64,000 nucleotides of DNA from a virus: positions 1 to 64,000 of IMG/VR virus record IMGVR_UViG_3300027608_002862. The stretch is one strand, 5' to 3'. The position numbers and the translations under genes were made by a program. The notes below the pieces were generated by a model. It made no database searches. It had not been told where the DNA came from and saw only the letters and a program-made list of their open reading frames with translations. Below are positions 40,069 to 46,625 of the stretch, piece after piece (position 1 is the stretch's first letter; each line of letters starts with the position of its first letter).

Positions 40069-40097
40069 TTCACGTTCGACTCGTGGCGGTGGTGCCA
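40069..40097 (+). pseudogene. tRNA 3'-half remnant
   Basis: CACG TTCGACT CGTG forms a T-arm followed about 10 bases later by CCA, but no D or anticodon arm lies upstream, where the preceding gene ends. Looks like a decayed tRNA or tRNA 3' end left by rearrangement. Confidence 0.5.
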
Positions 40098-40103
40098 GTC
40101 AAT

Positions 40104-40178
40104 GGAGTCTGTGATGTAATGGTAGCATCCGAGATTGTGATTCTCGTCGCGTGGGTTCGATTCCCATCATTCTCCCCA
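40104..40178 (+). tRNA. tRNA-His(GTG)
   Basis: Anticodon stem-loop CGAGA TTGTGAT TCTCG. An extra 5' G (40104) faces discriminator C40175, the His identity pair. Two acceptor-stem mismatches (positions 4 and 5). CCA encoded. Confidence 0.88.
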
Positions 40179-40188
40179 AGGAATTATT

Positions 40189-40596
40189 ATGGAAAAAATA
40201 AAAACATTAAACACATTAAAAGGTTCTGTTCGAGAGTTCGATGAACTACTAGGACGAACATTATACAAGGCAGAAGCAGATGACGAAACACTAACTTTGT
40301 ATCTGTCAAAGACAAACTATGTACGATTCCAACATCATCAAAACTGTTGTGAAAGTGTTTACATAGAAGACATCTGTGGGGATCTTGAAGACCTAGTCGG
40401 AGCACCATTAATAGAAGCTGAAGAAGTTTCTAACTATGAAGCTGGGCCACTAAATGAATACGAAGAATCATACACATGGACATTCTATCGTTTTCGTACA
40501 CGAAAAGGTAGTGTAACAGTTCGATGGTATGGTTCCAGTAATGGATACTATTCCGAAGATGTTAGTGTAGAGGTAGTTGACACTACTGTGGACTAA
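40189..40596 (+). CDS. Phage protein within the tRNA array
   Basis: 135 residues, SD AAGGAATT. Beta-rich, with KTNYVRFQHHQNCCESVYIEDICGDLEDLVG and a later FYRFRTRKGSVTVRWYGSSNGYYSEDV. This layout (DUF7448-like) is one I associate with small phage proteins. Its stop directly abuts the tRNA-Phe gene. Function unknown. Confidence 0.75.
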   Translation: MEKIKTLNTLKGSVREFDELLGRTLYKAEADDETLTLYLSKTNYVRFQHHQNCCESVYIEDICGDLEDLVGAPLIEAEEVSNYEAGPLNEYEESYTWTFYRFRTRKGSVTVRWYGSSNGYYSEDVSVEVVDTTVD

Positions 40597-40672
40597 GCTG
40601 CTTTAGCTGATGTGGTCATAGCAACGGATTGAAAATCCGAGGAACCCTGTTCGATCCGGGGAGGCAGCACCA
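40597..40672 (+). tRNA. tRNA-Phe(GAA)
   Basis: Acceptor GCTGCTT/AGGCAGC, anticodon stem-loop CGGA TTGAAAA TCCG, CCA encoded; starts on the base after the upstream stop codon. Confidence 0.94.
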
Positions 40673-40677
40673 AGAAT

Positions 40678-40761
40678 GCGAGTGTGGAGAAATGGCATAC
40701 TCAGGAGATTTAAAATCTCCCGTCTTAGGGCATGAGGGTTCGAGTCCCTCCACTCGCACCA
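40678..40761 (+). tRNA. tRNA-Leu(TAA)
   Basis: Acceptor GCGAGTG/CACTCGC, anticodon stem-loop GGAGA TTTAAAA TCTCC, CCA encoded. Confidence 0.96.
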
Positions 40762-40769
40762 AAAAACTC

Positions 40770-40798
40770 TTGACAAGAGTCTAAAATTGTCGTATAAT
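40770..40798 (+). promoter_or_regulatory. Sigma-70-type promoter inside the tRNA array
   Basis: TTGACA 40770-40775, 17-base spacer, TATAAT 40793-40798: full consensus, 15 bases before tRNA-Leu(TAG). Confidence 0.92.
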
Positions 40799-40812
40799 AG
40801 TTGATGTGTTAG

Positions 40813-40893
40813 GCCCCTGTGGTGGAATTGGTAGACACGCTGGTCTTAGAAGCCAGTCTTCGGGTGCGAGTTCGAGTCTCGCTGGGGGCACCA
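40813..40893 (+). tRNA. tRNA-Leu(TAG)
   Basis: Acceptor GCCCCTG/TGGGGGC, anticodon stem-loop CTGGT CTTAGAA GCCAG, CCA encoded. Confidence 0.95.
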
Positions 40894-41055
40894 TTAAAAA
40901 ATAGCATTAGCGGGTATCGTCTATGGACGCATAGACTTATGAAGAATAGGGCCATCTTACTCTTCTGAAACAACCGTGGACAATGGCTGATGAGGAGAAT
41001 CGAACTCCACTCAGAAATCCGTCTCATCCCATAGGGTGTAATGTTATTTTTTAAT
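40893..41055 (+). ncRNA. Candidate structured RNA closed by a 17-bp stem, with reverse-strand tRNA-like half
   Basis: ATTAAAAAATAGCATTA (40893-40909) pairs along its whole length with TAATGTTATTTTTTAAT (41039-41055), one wobble only. Inside are TCTATG/CATAGA (loop GACG, about 40920-40935), GAAGA/TCTTC (about 40941-40965) and GATGAG/CTCATC (about 40989-41028). Read on the reverse strand the inner part shows a T-arm with loop TTCGATT, an acceptor-like stem and AGCCA. It lies between two tRNA genes under a consensus promoter. No known RNA class recognised. Confidence 0.6.
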
Positions 41056-41061
41056 GGTTAT

Positions 41062-41135
41062 GCCTCGTTAATTTAATGGTAGAATGCCCTCCTTACAAGT
41101 GGGATACGGCAGTTCGATTCTGTCACGAGGTACCA
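41062..41135 (+). tRNA. tRNA-Val(TAC)
   Basis: Acceptor GCCTCGT/ACGAGGT, anticodon stem-loop CCCTC CTTACAA GTGGG with one T-T mismatch, CCA encoded. Confidence 0.9.
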
Positions 41136-41142
41136 GTAATAC

Positions 41143-41232
41143 GGAAGACTCCCATAATGGTATTGGAGCGGTTTGCTAAACCGTCGGTCGCTTTAAAACG
41201 TCTTCGGGGTTCGAGTCCCCGGTCTTCCGCCA
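41143..41232 (+). tRNA. tRNA-Ser(GCT)
   Basis: Acceptor GGAAGAC/GTCTTCC, anticodon stem-loop GCGGT TTGCTAA ACCGT, long variable arm, CCA encoded. Confidence 0.95.
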
Positions 41233-41254
41233 ATTTTTTTTAAAAAGGAAATAT

Positions 41255-41434
41255 ATGAAACCAGGTCCAAATTATAGAATGAGTTCGCTGCTAAAAATCA
41301 GTTTAGCCACAGGCAAGTTCAAAGATGCACATCAAAAGGGGCAGTGGAAACGTGCTATGATTGACGCTGAACTATGTGCAGCCATACAACCTAAACGTGA
41401 AAAAGGTCGCAAGCCCGACACAGGCAAACAATAA
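41255..41434 (+). CDS. Small basic phage protein
   Basis: 59 residues, AAAAAGGAA upstream. MKPGPNYRMSSLLKISLATGKF then a Lys/Arg-rich end (PKREKGRKPDTGKQ). Possibly nucleic-acid binding. It sits between tRNA-Ser and tRNA-Ala. Not recognised. Confidence 0.6.
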   Translation: MKPGPNYRMSSLLKISLATGKFKDAHQKGQWKRAMIDAELCAAIQPKREKGRKPDTGKQ

Positions 41435-41440
41435 AATTCC

Positions 41441-41514
41441 GGGGGATTAGTTAAATGGGATAACATCGGCTTTGCAAGTCGAGATTGAGAGTTCGATTCT
41501 CTCATCCTCCACCA
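41441..41514 (+). tRNA. tRNA-Ala(TGC), copy 2
   Basis: Acceptor GGGGGAT/ATCCTCC with G3·U70, anticodon stem-loop TCGGC TTTGCAA GTCGA, CCA encoded. Same anticodon as the 39527 gene but clearly different in body sequence. Confidence 0.95.
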
Positions 41515-41531
41515 GAGATATATACTATAAG

Positions 41532-41605
41532 GCCCTGTTAGTTAAGTGGTATAACACCTGTTTTGTAATCAGGGGTTGGCAGTTCGATTCTGTCACGGGG
41601 CACCA
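41532..41605 (+). tRNA. tRNA-Thr(TGT)
   Basis: Acceptor GCCCTGT/ACGGGGC, anticodon arm CCTGT TTTGTAA TCAGG with a T-T closing mismatch, CCA encoded. Confidence 0.9.
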
Positions 41606-41621
41606 ATTTTACCAATAAGTG

Positions 41622-41650
41622 TTGACAAACACCCTAGACCATGTTATAAT
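41622..41650 (+). promoter_or_regulatory. Sigma-70-type promoter
   Basis: TTGACA 41622-41627, 17-base spacer, TATAAT 41645-41650: full consensus. It gives a leader of about 285 bases before the next ATG. Confidence 0.92.
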
Positions 41651-41656
41651 TGTTTT

Positions 41657-41942
41657 GTTGCGTTAGAAATAACGTGACCGGTGAAGCGAAGGGTAGAAGA
41701 GGATAGACAAATAGGTTTAGGCTACAATCCTAATCCGAACTTACAATCCAACCTTGAAAATTGGAACGTGTTTATGTGATCCGATCTCTAATAGAATGTC
41801 ATTTGTTAATCGGAAATATATGGACCTCTGTGTATTGTTATTTGCACATTGTCAACGAAGATTACAACCCTTCATTGTCCATTGTCCGGTCTATTACTTG
41901 ACCTTTCGTCGATCCGTCATTGTTGTTTGAAAAAGGAAAAAA
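41657..41942 (+). promoter_or_regulatory. Long structured 5' leader
   Basis: No gene is seen. The leader starts with a CGTTA/TAACG hairpin closed by a GAAA tetraloop (about 41663-41676) and later shows CCGAT/ATCGG (about 41782-41814). It ends with AAAAAGGAAAAAA before the ATG at 41943. It could be a cis-regulatory RNA or an independent small RNA; not a riboswitch class I recognise. Confidence 0.45.
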
Positions 41943-42518
41943 ATGAATATCACACTGAGAAAAGCAAATGCTGTGCAGAACAGCATCACAGAAGCAATTA
42001 AGAACATCAAAATTGATCTCACTGTTGAGATCAATGAGTTCCAATCAGTCGAGGACGTTATCACCAAAGCCAATAGTGTCTTGGTAGAAAATGACGGTCG
42101 CCGTCAGAAGCTTACCATGGCTCTGTACAATATCCGTGCCCTAGTAGGCACAGCTAACAGCGCCAGCGGTATCGACACTGCTTTGGCCAAAGCAGCTTTT
42201 ATAGATAAGCGTATAGGTCAGCTAGAAGAATTGGCCAAGGCCACAGAGATCACTGCACTAGATGTGATCAAAGGCAAGTTGGACAAGATCCGCAACGACA
42301 AGAGCGAATCTACTCGCAGTCGTATCTACGGCTACAGTGACACAGTGACCACAGGGGTGCTGGGATTAGAACAGATTGCACAGGCCAAAGCAGAAGTGTT
42401 GAGTCTGAAAAAACAGAAACAAAAGATCAATGACGAGGTGTTAGAACTTAACATCAAAACAGAGATACCTCTTTCAGAAGATGTAGTGGCTGTATTGCAA
42501 GCTGAAGCCTTGATTTAA
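41943..42518 (+). CDS. Helical phage protein, unknown function
   Basis: 191 residues, almost all predicted helix: MNITLRKANAVQNSITEAI, a middle with KAAFIDKRIGQLEELAKA and a coiled-coil end (QAKAEVLSLKKQKQKINDEVLELNIKT). Strong promoter and long leader imply high or regulated expression. I recall similarly built proteins in T4-like phages without known function. Confidence 0.7.
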   Translation: MNITLRKANAVQNSITEAIKNIKIDLTVEINEFQSVEDVITKANSVLVENDGRRQKLTMALYNIRALVGTANSASGIDTALAKAAFIDKRIGQLEELAKATEITALDVIKGKLDKIRNDKSESTRSRIYGYSDTVTTGVLGLEQIAQAKAEVLSLKKQKQKINDEVLELNIKTEIPLSEDVVAVLQAEALI

Positions 42519-42524
42519 AACTAT

Positions 42525-42598
42525 CGCGGGATAGAGAAACGGTATCTCGAGAGTCTCATAAGCTCTAGTTCCTGGTTCGATTCCGGGTCCCGCAACCA
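42525..42598 (+). tRNA. tRNA-fMet(CAT), initiator-type
   Basis: Acceptor CGCGGGA/TCCCGCA with a C1·A72 mismatch, the formylation mark of bacterial initiator tRNA. Anticodon loop CTCATAA as in fMet. The three G-C pairs usual in the initiator anticodon stem are absent (AGAGT/GCTCT). CCA encoded. Confidence 0.88.
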
Positions 42599-42612
42599 AC
42601 TATAAGGTATGT

Positions 42613-42840
42613 ATGAAAAACAAAACACTAAGTCGTGGTCCTGAAATTGACACAGAAAAATGTGTGGAAAATGTAGGCGGTAATAGATTCGACTTGGTGC
42701 TGATAGCATCAGCTCGTGCCAGAGAGCTCAGTCGCAGACACAAAGCAGCTGAACTACAGACTCAGATGAACGCACCTGTTGGCGCACTGTTAGATGTGCA
42801 GTCAGGTGCTGTAGGTCGAGAATACCTTAAAAAAGTCTGA
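42613..42840 (+). CDS. rpoZ: RNA polymerase omega subunit homologue
   Basis: 75 residues. IDTEKCVENVGGNRFDLVLIASARARELSRRHKAAE matches the omega core, where NRFxLVxxAxxRARxL is the conserved helix wrapping the beta' C-terminus; then a second helix as in bacterial RpoZ. No strong SD (AAGGTATGT). It could replace host omega and alter polymerase assembly or promoter choice. It lies between initiator tRNA and tRNA-Arg. Confidence 0.87.
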   Translation: MKNKTLSRGPEIDTEKCVENVGGNRFDLVLIASARARELSRRHKAAELQTQMNAPVGALLDVQSGAVGREYLKKV

Positions 42841-42843
42841 TTG

Positions 42844-42918
42844 CTCGCTGTGGTTCAATGGATAGAACAAGTTCCTCCTAAGAATTAGATCCAGGTTCGA
42901 TTCCTGGCAGTGAGGCCA
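42844..42918 (+). tRNA. tRNA-Arg(CCT)
   Basis: Acceptor CTCGCTG/CAGTGAG, anticodon stem-loop AGTTC CTCCTAA GAATT, CCA encoded. Confidence 0.93.
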
Positions 42919-42936
42919 ATGAGTAAATAAATCTAT

Positions 42937-43010
42937 GCGGGGTTCGTATAGTGGTAATACCTTAGCCTTCCAAGCTAAAGCGGAGAGTTCGATTCTCTTA
43001 CCCCGCTCCA
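42937..43010 (+). tRNA. tRNA-Gly(TCC)
   Basis: Acceptor GCGGGGT/ACCCCGC, anticodon stem-loop TTAGC CTTCCAA GCTAA, CCA encoded. Confidence 0.96.
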
Positions 43011-43016
43011 AATAAT

Positions 43017-43592
43017 ATGTTGAAAGTTATAGATCATAATCCTCAGGCTTGCAAATACGATTTCTCATCTCTAATAACCAAACAGGATGATCTCGCAGCC
43101 TGTGAGATTATCAAAGGCATCATTGCCGACGGTAACTATTTTACCAATTCACCTAAGTTCCAGACCAAAGAAAACATCTTTGCTAGATCGGAGGCTGTAT
43201 GGTTAAAGTACCGTGTGAGTTTTATGATGAGTGTATTCATGTATCTAGGCCGTGAAGCCAAAATATCTAACATGATGGCCTGGAGTTTTATGACCAATCT
43301 CGAGGGTGCCGAAAACCGTGATAATCTCTGGCATCATCATTGGCATCCTACTACCCCTACCGCACAAATACTCAGTGGTATTTGGTATCTACACATACCC
43401 GAGGATGTTAAAGATCGAGACTATTGCGGTACAGAGATGGCACCAGAGGGTCCACAATCTGATGACAGATATTTTGTGCGCCCCACAGACGGTAATTGGT
43501 TGATCTATCCCGGCAACATGTGGCACCGCCCCGGCATCGTACAGAGCCTTCAATACAGATTTGTATTAGCCGCAGACATTCAAATAGACTAA
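43017..43592 (+). CDS. 2OG-Fe(II) oxygenase (putative, phage type)
   Basis: 191 residues. WHHHWHPTTPTAQILSGIWYLHIPED gives the first metal ligands and strand, and GNWLIYPGNMWHRPGIVQSLQYRFVLAADI gives the second His and the 2OG-binding Arg, the pattern of the Tpa1/PF13759-like oxygenases common in marine phages. Substrate unknown. No clear SD; it starts 6 bases after tRNA-Gly. Confidence 0.75.
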   Translation: MLKVIDHNPQACKYDFSSLITKQDDLAACEIIKGIIADGNYFTNSPKFQTKENIFARSEAVWLKYRVSFMMSVFMYLGREAKISNMMAWSFMTNLEGAENRDNLWHHHWHPTTPTAQILSGIWYLHIPEDVKDRDYCGTEMAPEGPQSDDRYFVRPTDGNWLIYPGNMWHRPGIVQSLQYRFVLAADIQID

Positions 43593-43594
43593 AC

Positions 43595-43669
43595 TGGCCA
43601 TAGTATAATGGATAATACAGCGAGCTTCTACCTCGCGAATGTGGGTTCGATTCCTGCTGGCCGGACCAC
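43595..43669 (+). tRNA. tRNA-Arg(TCT)
   Basis: Acceptor CTGGCCA/TGGCCGG, anticodon stem-loop GCGAG CTTCTAC CTCGC, CCA encoded. It begins 2 bases after the upstream stop codon. Confidence 0.95.
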
Positions 43670-43673
43670 GCCG

Positions 43674-43747
43674 CTCTCATAGTATAAAAGCATTACACTA
43701 CATTGGTAATGTAGAAACGGTGGAGCATTACCACCTGAGAGCACCAC
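43674..43747 (+). tRNA. tRNA-Thr(GGT)-like RNA with non-canonical D- and T-loops
   Basis: Seven-pair perfect acceptor GCTCTCA/TGAGAGC, discriminator A and encoded CCA; anticodon arm CTACA TTGGTAA TGTAG (GGT, Thr); T-arm GGTGG AGCATTA CCACC. Total length 74, exactly that of a class I tRNA. But the T-loop is AGCATTA, not TTCRANY, and the D region (TAGTATAAAAGCATTACA) lacks GG, so the usual elbow contact cannot form. It may be a divergent tRNA or a mimic. Confidence 0.7.
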
Positions 43748-43748
43748 T

Positions 43749-43777
43749 TGACACACAGCGATAGTGATTGTATAATA
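43749..43777 (+). promoter_or_regulatory. Sigma-70-type promoter
   Basis: TTGACA 43749-43754, 17-base spacer, TATAAT 43772-43777: full consensus; the ATG is at 43804. Confidence 0.92.
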
Positions 43778-43803
43778 GTATAAACAATCTTCAAAGGCCA
43801 CAG

Positions 43804-44226
43804 ATGCAGATCATCATGGAAGGTAGAGCTAGTTCTACCAAATCAATCATAGAAACTTCCGCGAATTTCTTTGCCAAAGAACTGGGATTGAATCGCAGCC
43901 GTTTCACTCTGTTAATCATGACTGAAAAAGGAATGGCCCGTAAAGAAGGCATGCGAGGTGTGGTGCATAAAGTAGGTCCAAAATTTATAACTATGATCAT
44001 AGATTCTGGACTGGAGTTTGAAAGACTGATCATTACCTTGGCGCACGAAATGGTACATGTCAAACAGTATGCTCGTGGTCAGATTAAGCCCAGTCGCAGT
44101 TGTAAAACACACTATTGGATGGGGCAGCACATACGCAAAAGCTACTACGACCAACCTTGGGAGATAGAAGCCTATTCTAAAGAACGTGTGTTAGCCAATA
44201 AAATTTTTGCAATAACAGGAGCATGA
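43804..44226 (+). CDS. SprT-like zinc metalloprotease
   Basis: 140 residues from the ATG at 43804; an in-frame ATG at 43768 would lie within the promoter. Zinc motif HEMVH (81-85) and a downstream PWEIEAYSKE Glu complete a gluzincin-type set as in SprT/Spartan and small phage zincins. Such proteases act on DNA-bound or virion proteins. A TGATG junction links it to the phosphatase gene. Confidence 0.8.
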   Translation: MQIIMEGRASSTKSIIETSANFFAKELGLNRSRFTLLIMTEKGMARKEGMRGVVHKVGPKFITMIIDSGLEFERLIITLAHEMVHVKQYARGQIKPSRSCKTHYWMGQHIRKSYYDQPWEIEAYSKERVLANKIFAITGA

Positions 44227-44227
44227 T

Positions 44228-44764
44228 GTGAATCCATGGATACAGAACGTAGCACTCAGCGACATCCCAAAAGGACATCACATCGACGCGGGTATAAACT
44301 CTATGCTGATCCAAATTGTAGATCCTGACATGGAGTTTCCTACTCCCAAGCATCAATTCAAAGAAGTTCATCAATTCCAGTTTTTAGACATAGAAGAAAA
44401 GGATCATGCCTTAGACGAAGCCATGCGGTGTAGTCAAGAGCAGGCCAACGAACTTGTGCGCTTACTGCAATACGCATTTGAAAATCGCATGAATGTTGTT
44501 GTGCATTGCCATGCCGGCGTGTGTCGCAGTGGTGCTGTTTGTGAAATCGGTGTTATGTTAGGCTTCCGAGACACTGAAGCGTTTCGTAGCCCTAACCTAT
44601 TGGTCAAGCATCGTATGATGCGAGCATTGGGATGGACCTACGATGAACAGGAACCTCACTCGATAAACGGAGTGCCGGTTCCAGAAGATTGGACCAATGA
44701 TAACGAAAAAGTCTTTATATTAGCAGCTGAACGTAGAGCTCGCAGGCAGAGAGACGAAACTTAG
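44228..44764 (+). CDS. Protein tyrosine/dual-specificity phosphatase-like protein
   Basis: 178 residues from GTG at 44228, directly coupled to the previous stop. The P-loop HCHAGVCRSG (C94, R100) is the full Cx5R cysteine phosphatase motif. The Asp acid could be in the FLDIEEKDH region. It would remove phosphate from proteins or small molecules. The C-terminal tail is rich in Arg and Glu. Confidence 0.87.
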   Translation: MNPWIQNVALSDIPKGHHIDAGINSMLIQIVDPDMEFPTPKHQFKEVHQFQFLDIEEKDHALDEAMRCSQEQANELVRLLQYAFENRMNVVVHCHAGVCRSGAVCEIGVMLGFRDTEAFRSPNLLVKHRMMRALGWTYDEQEPHSINGVPVPEDWTNDNEKVFILAAERRARRQRDET

Positions 44765-44777
44765 AAAGGAGCAATAC

Positions 44778-45383
44778 ATGCCCAGCGTATTTTTAGTATC
44801 AGACACACACTTCGGACACACAGGTGTTTGCCGTTTTACCCGAGATGATGGCTCAAAATTGCGTCCTTGGGACGACCCTGATGAAATGGATGAAGCCATG
44901 GTCAAGGCCTGGAATGAACGGGTCAAACCCTCAGACAAGGTCTATCACTTGGGCGATGTGGTGATCAACCGAAAGGCGTTGAACATTCTGCATCGTTTGA
45001 ATGGTGACAAGGTGTTGATCCGTGGTAACCATGATATTTTCAAGGACACAGACTATCGAGAACACTTCCGTGAATTACGTGCATATCATGTGATGAATGG
45101 AATGATCTTGAGCCATATTCCTATACACGAAGCTAGCTTGGGCCGATTTGGAGTGAACATACACGGACATCTGCATTGGAATCGTGTTAAAAAAGCCCGT
45201 GGGGTTGAAGCTAGAACAGGTACTGTGTTATACAGTGATGAGGTGGATACACGTTATCATTGCGTATGCGTGGAGCAGACCCCAGACTTTGCACCTATTT
45301 TGTTTGAAGATGTAGTTAAACGCATCGAAGCAGAAGGCGGAGAAGTGGGATTTAGGAACGGTAACGGTCCTACAGTAGATTAG
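44778..45383 (+). CDS. Calcineurin-like metallophosphoesterase (YfcE/MPE type)
   Basis: 201 residues. SDTHFGHTGVCRF, YHLGDVVINRKAL, IRGNHDIF, LSHIPIH and NIHGHLHW give a full set of two-metal ligands. AGAAAGGAGC ribosome-binding site. It follows the phosphatase and protease in one transcript unit, ending at the 45433 terminator. Substrate unknown; distinct from the 28889 enzyme. Confidence 0.9.
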   Translation: MPSVFLVSDTHFGHTGVCRFTRDDGSKLRPWDDPDEMDEAMVKAWNERVKPSDKVYHLGDVVINRKALNILHRLNGDKVLIRGNHDIFKDTDYREHFRELRAYHVMNGMILSHIPIHEASLGRFGVNIHGHLHWNRVKKARGVEARTGTVLYSDEVDTRYHCVCVEQTPDFAPILFEDVVKRIEAEGGEVGFRNGNGPTVD

Positions 45384-45432
45384 GACATAGTCCTATTTTA
45401 GCGCCAGCCCTTAGGCGCTTTACAAAAAGGGT

Positions 45433-45461
45433 AAAATAGCACCTCCGGGTGCTATTTTTTT
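45433..45461 (+). terminator. Rho-independent terminator
   Basis: AAAATAGCACC / GGTGCTATTTT with loop TCCG (45444-45447) and T-run. Confidence 0.95.
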
Positions 45462-45524
45462 GGCTATATGTTCTGAACTCCGTGACATAAATATACTAGT
45501 AGGAACAATTCCAGGAGTTGAGAT

Positions 45525-46625
45525 ATGCCCTTACAGATTCGCAGAGGCACAAACGCACAAAGACAAGCTATGACCCAGGCTCTTGCCCAGGGCGAACTGC
45601 TGTATGTTACAGATGATCAAAGACTATACATAGGTAATGGTAGCACACTGGGTGGTGTACAAATCACTGGCTATACCAATGAAGACGCACAAGATGCTGC
45701 TGCTCAGTTGTTTGTAAACGGCGCACCACATACTGGTATAAATTTCACATATAATGATGCAGGTGCTAGTATAACTGCGGTGGTCGACCTTCTTAATAAC
45801 ACAGGAACTATAGGAGGAGTTTTCAAAGGCAACGTGGTTGCCGAAGATTCTACACTGCTTATAGATGCTGCTTCGGGACAAATTTTTGGTCCGCTTACAG
45901 GTAATGTCACAGGTAATGTCACAGGTAATGTCACAGGTAATGTCACAGGTAATGTCACTGGCAATATATTCACTAATTTAATCGACTCAGCAGATTCATC
46001 TGCGATAACATTCACACCTGCTGTGGTATTCAACAGTGATGTTACTGTAGATAATCAACTATTTGCTAATTTGGTTGGTAATGTCGAAGGTAATGTCGAA
46101 GGTGATCTCGCAGGTGATGTCACCGGTAATAGAATTTTACTTAATCAGCTACCAGCTACGACAGGAATAAAAATAGTTACTTCTGCAGGCACGTCAAATG
46201 TTAATTTGTTTGAGATTGATACATATCATGATGAAGGGTTACCTGGAGCAATGGTGTTGGGGCGAAGCCGGGGAACACCGAGCAGTCCAACTGCATTAAT
46301 AAACAATGATGCTATCTTTTCATTAGAATTTGGTGGCAGCACTGGAAGTGGCACTTACGGAGCAGCCTATATTACTGCCAGTGTTGGAGGTGTAGTAAGT
46401 CCTGGAGTTTTACCAGGTAGAATGAATATTTTGACTACTTCTACACTTGGAGTTCCAAGTATAAAATTAAGTATTGGTCCTGATGGACAACTGACACTAG
46501 TAGCTCCTGCACTAGTAGCAGGCGGAGCGAGCGGACAAGTAAATGTTAGTTCAATTCTTTCATGGATGAAAGTGACCTTTAATTCAGTTGAGTACGCTAT
46601 TCCAATGTACGCAATTAATCCTTAA
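45525..46625 (+). CDS. Tail-fibre-like structural protein
   Basis: 366 residues. The start PLQIRRGTNAQRQAMTQAL..GELLYVTDDQRLYIGNG is the N-terminal module found in many tail-fibre and hyaluronidase-type proteins of T4-like phages. The middle holds five GNVT units (12-bp tandem repeat), then GNVEGNVEGDLAGDVTGN, a beta-helix-like stack; the C-terminus is Ser/Gly/Val rich. ATAAATATACTAG lies upstream (late-type element). It overlaps the tail of the next gene on the other strand by 11 bases. Confidence 0.88.
   Translation: MPLQIRRGTNAQRQAMTQALAQGELLYVTDDQRLYIGNGSTLGGVQITGYTNEDAQDAAAQLFVNGAPHTGINFTYNDAGASITAVVDLLNNTGTIGGVFKGNVVAEDSTLLIDAASGQIFGPLTGNVTGNVTGNVTGNVTGNVTGNIFTNLIDSADSSAITFTPAVVFNSDVTVDNQLFANLVGNVEGNVEGDLAGDVTGNRILLNQLPATTGIKIVTSAGTSNVNLFEIDTYHDEGLPGAMVLGRSRGTPSSPTALINNDAIFSLEFGGSTGSGTYGAAYITASVGGVVSPGVLPGRMNILTTSTLGVPSIKLSIGPDGQLTLVAPALVAGGASGQVNVSSILSWMKVTFNSVEYAIPMYAINP
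45898..45960 (+). repeat. 12-bp tandem repeat, five units
   Basis: GGTAATGTCACA repeated five times (last unit ends in CACT), encoding GNVT; a possible slippage site for changing fibre length. Confidence 0.95.

Noticed and set aside
40985-41030. CTGATGAG followed by a hairpin and GAAA/GTC, resembling a hammerhead ribozyme
   Set aside because: The CTGATGA is itself base-paired (GATGAG/CTCATC), GAAA does not follow stem II, and no proper stem I forms.
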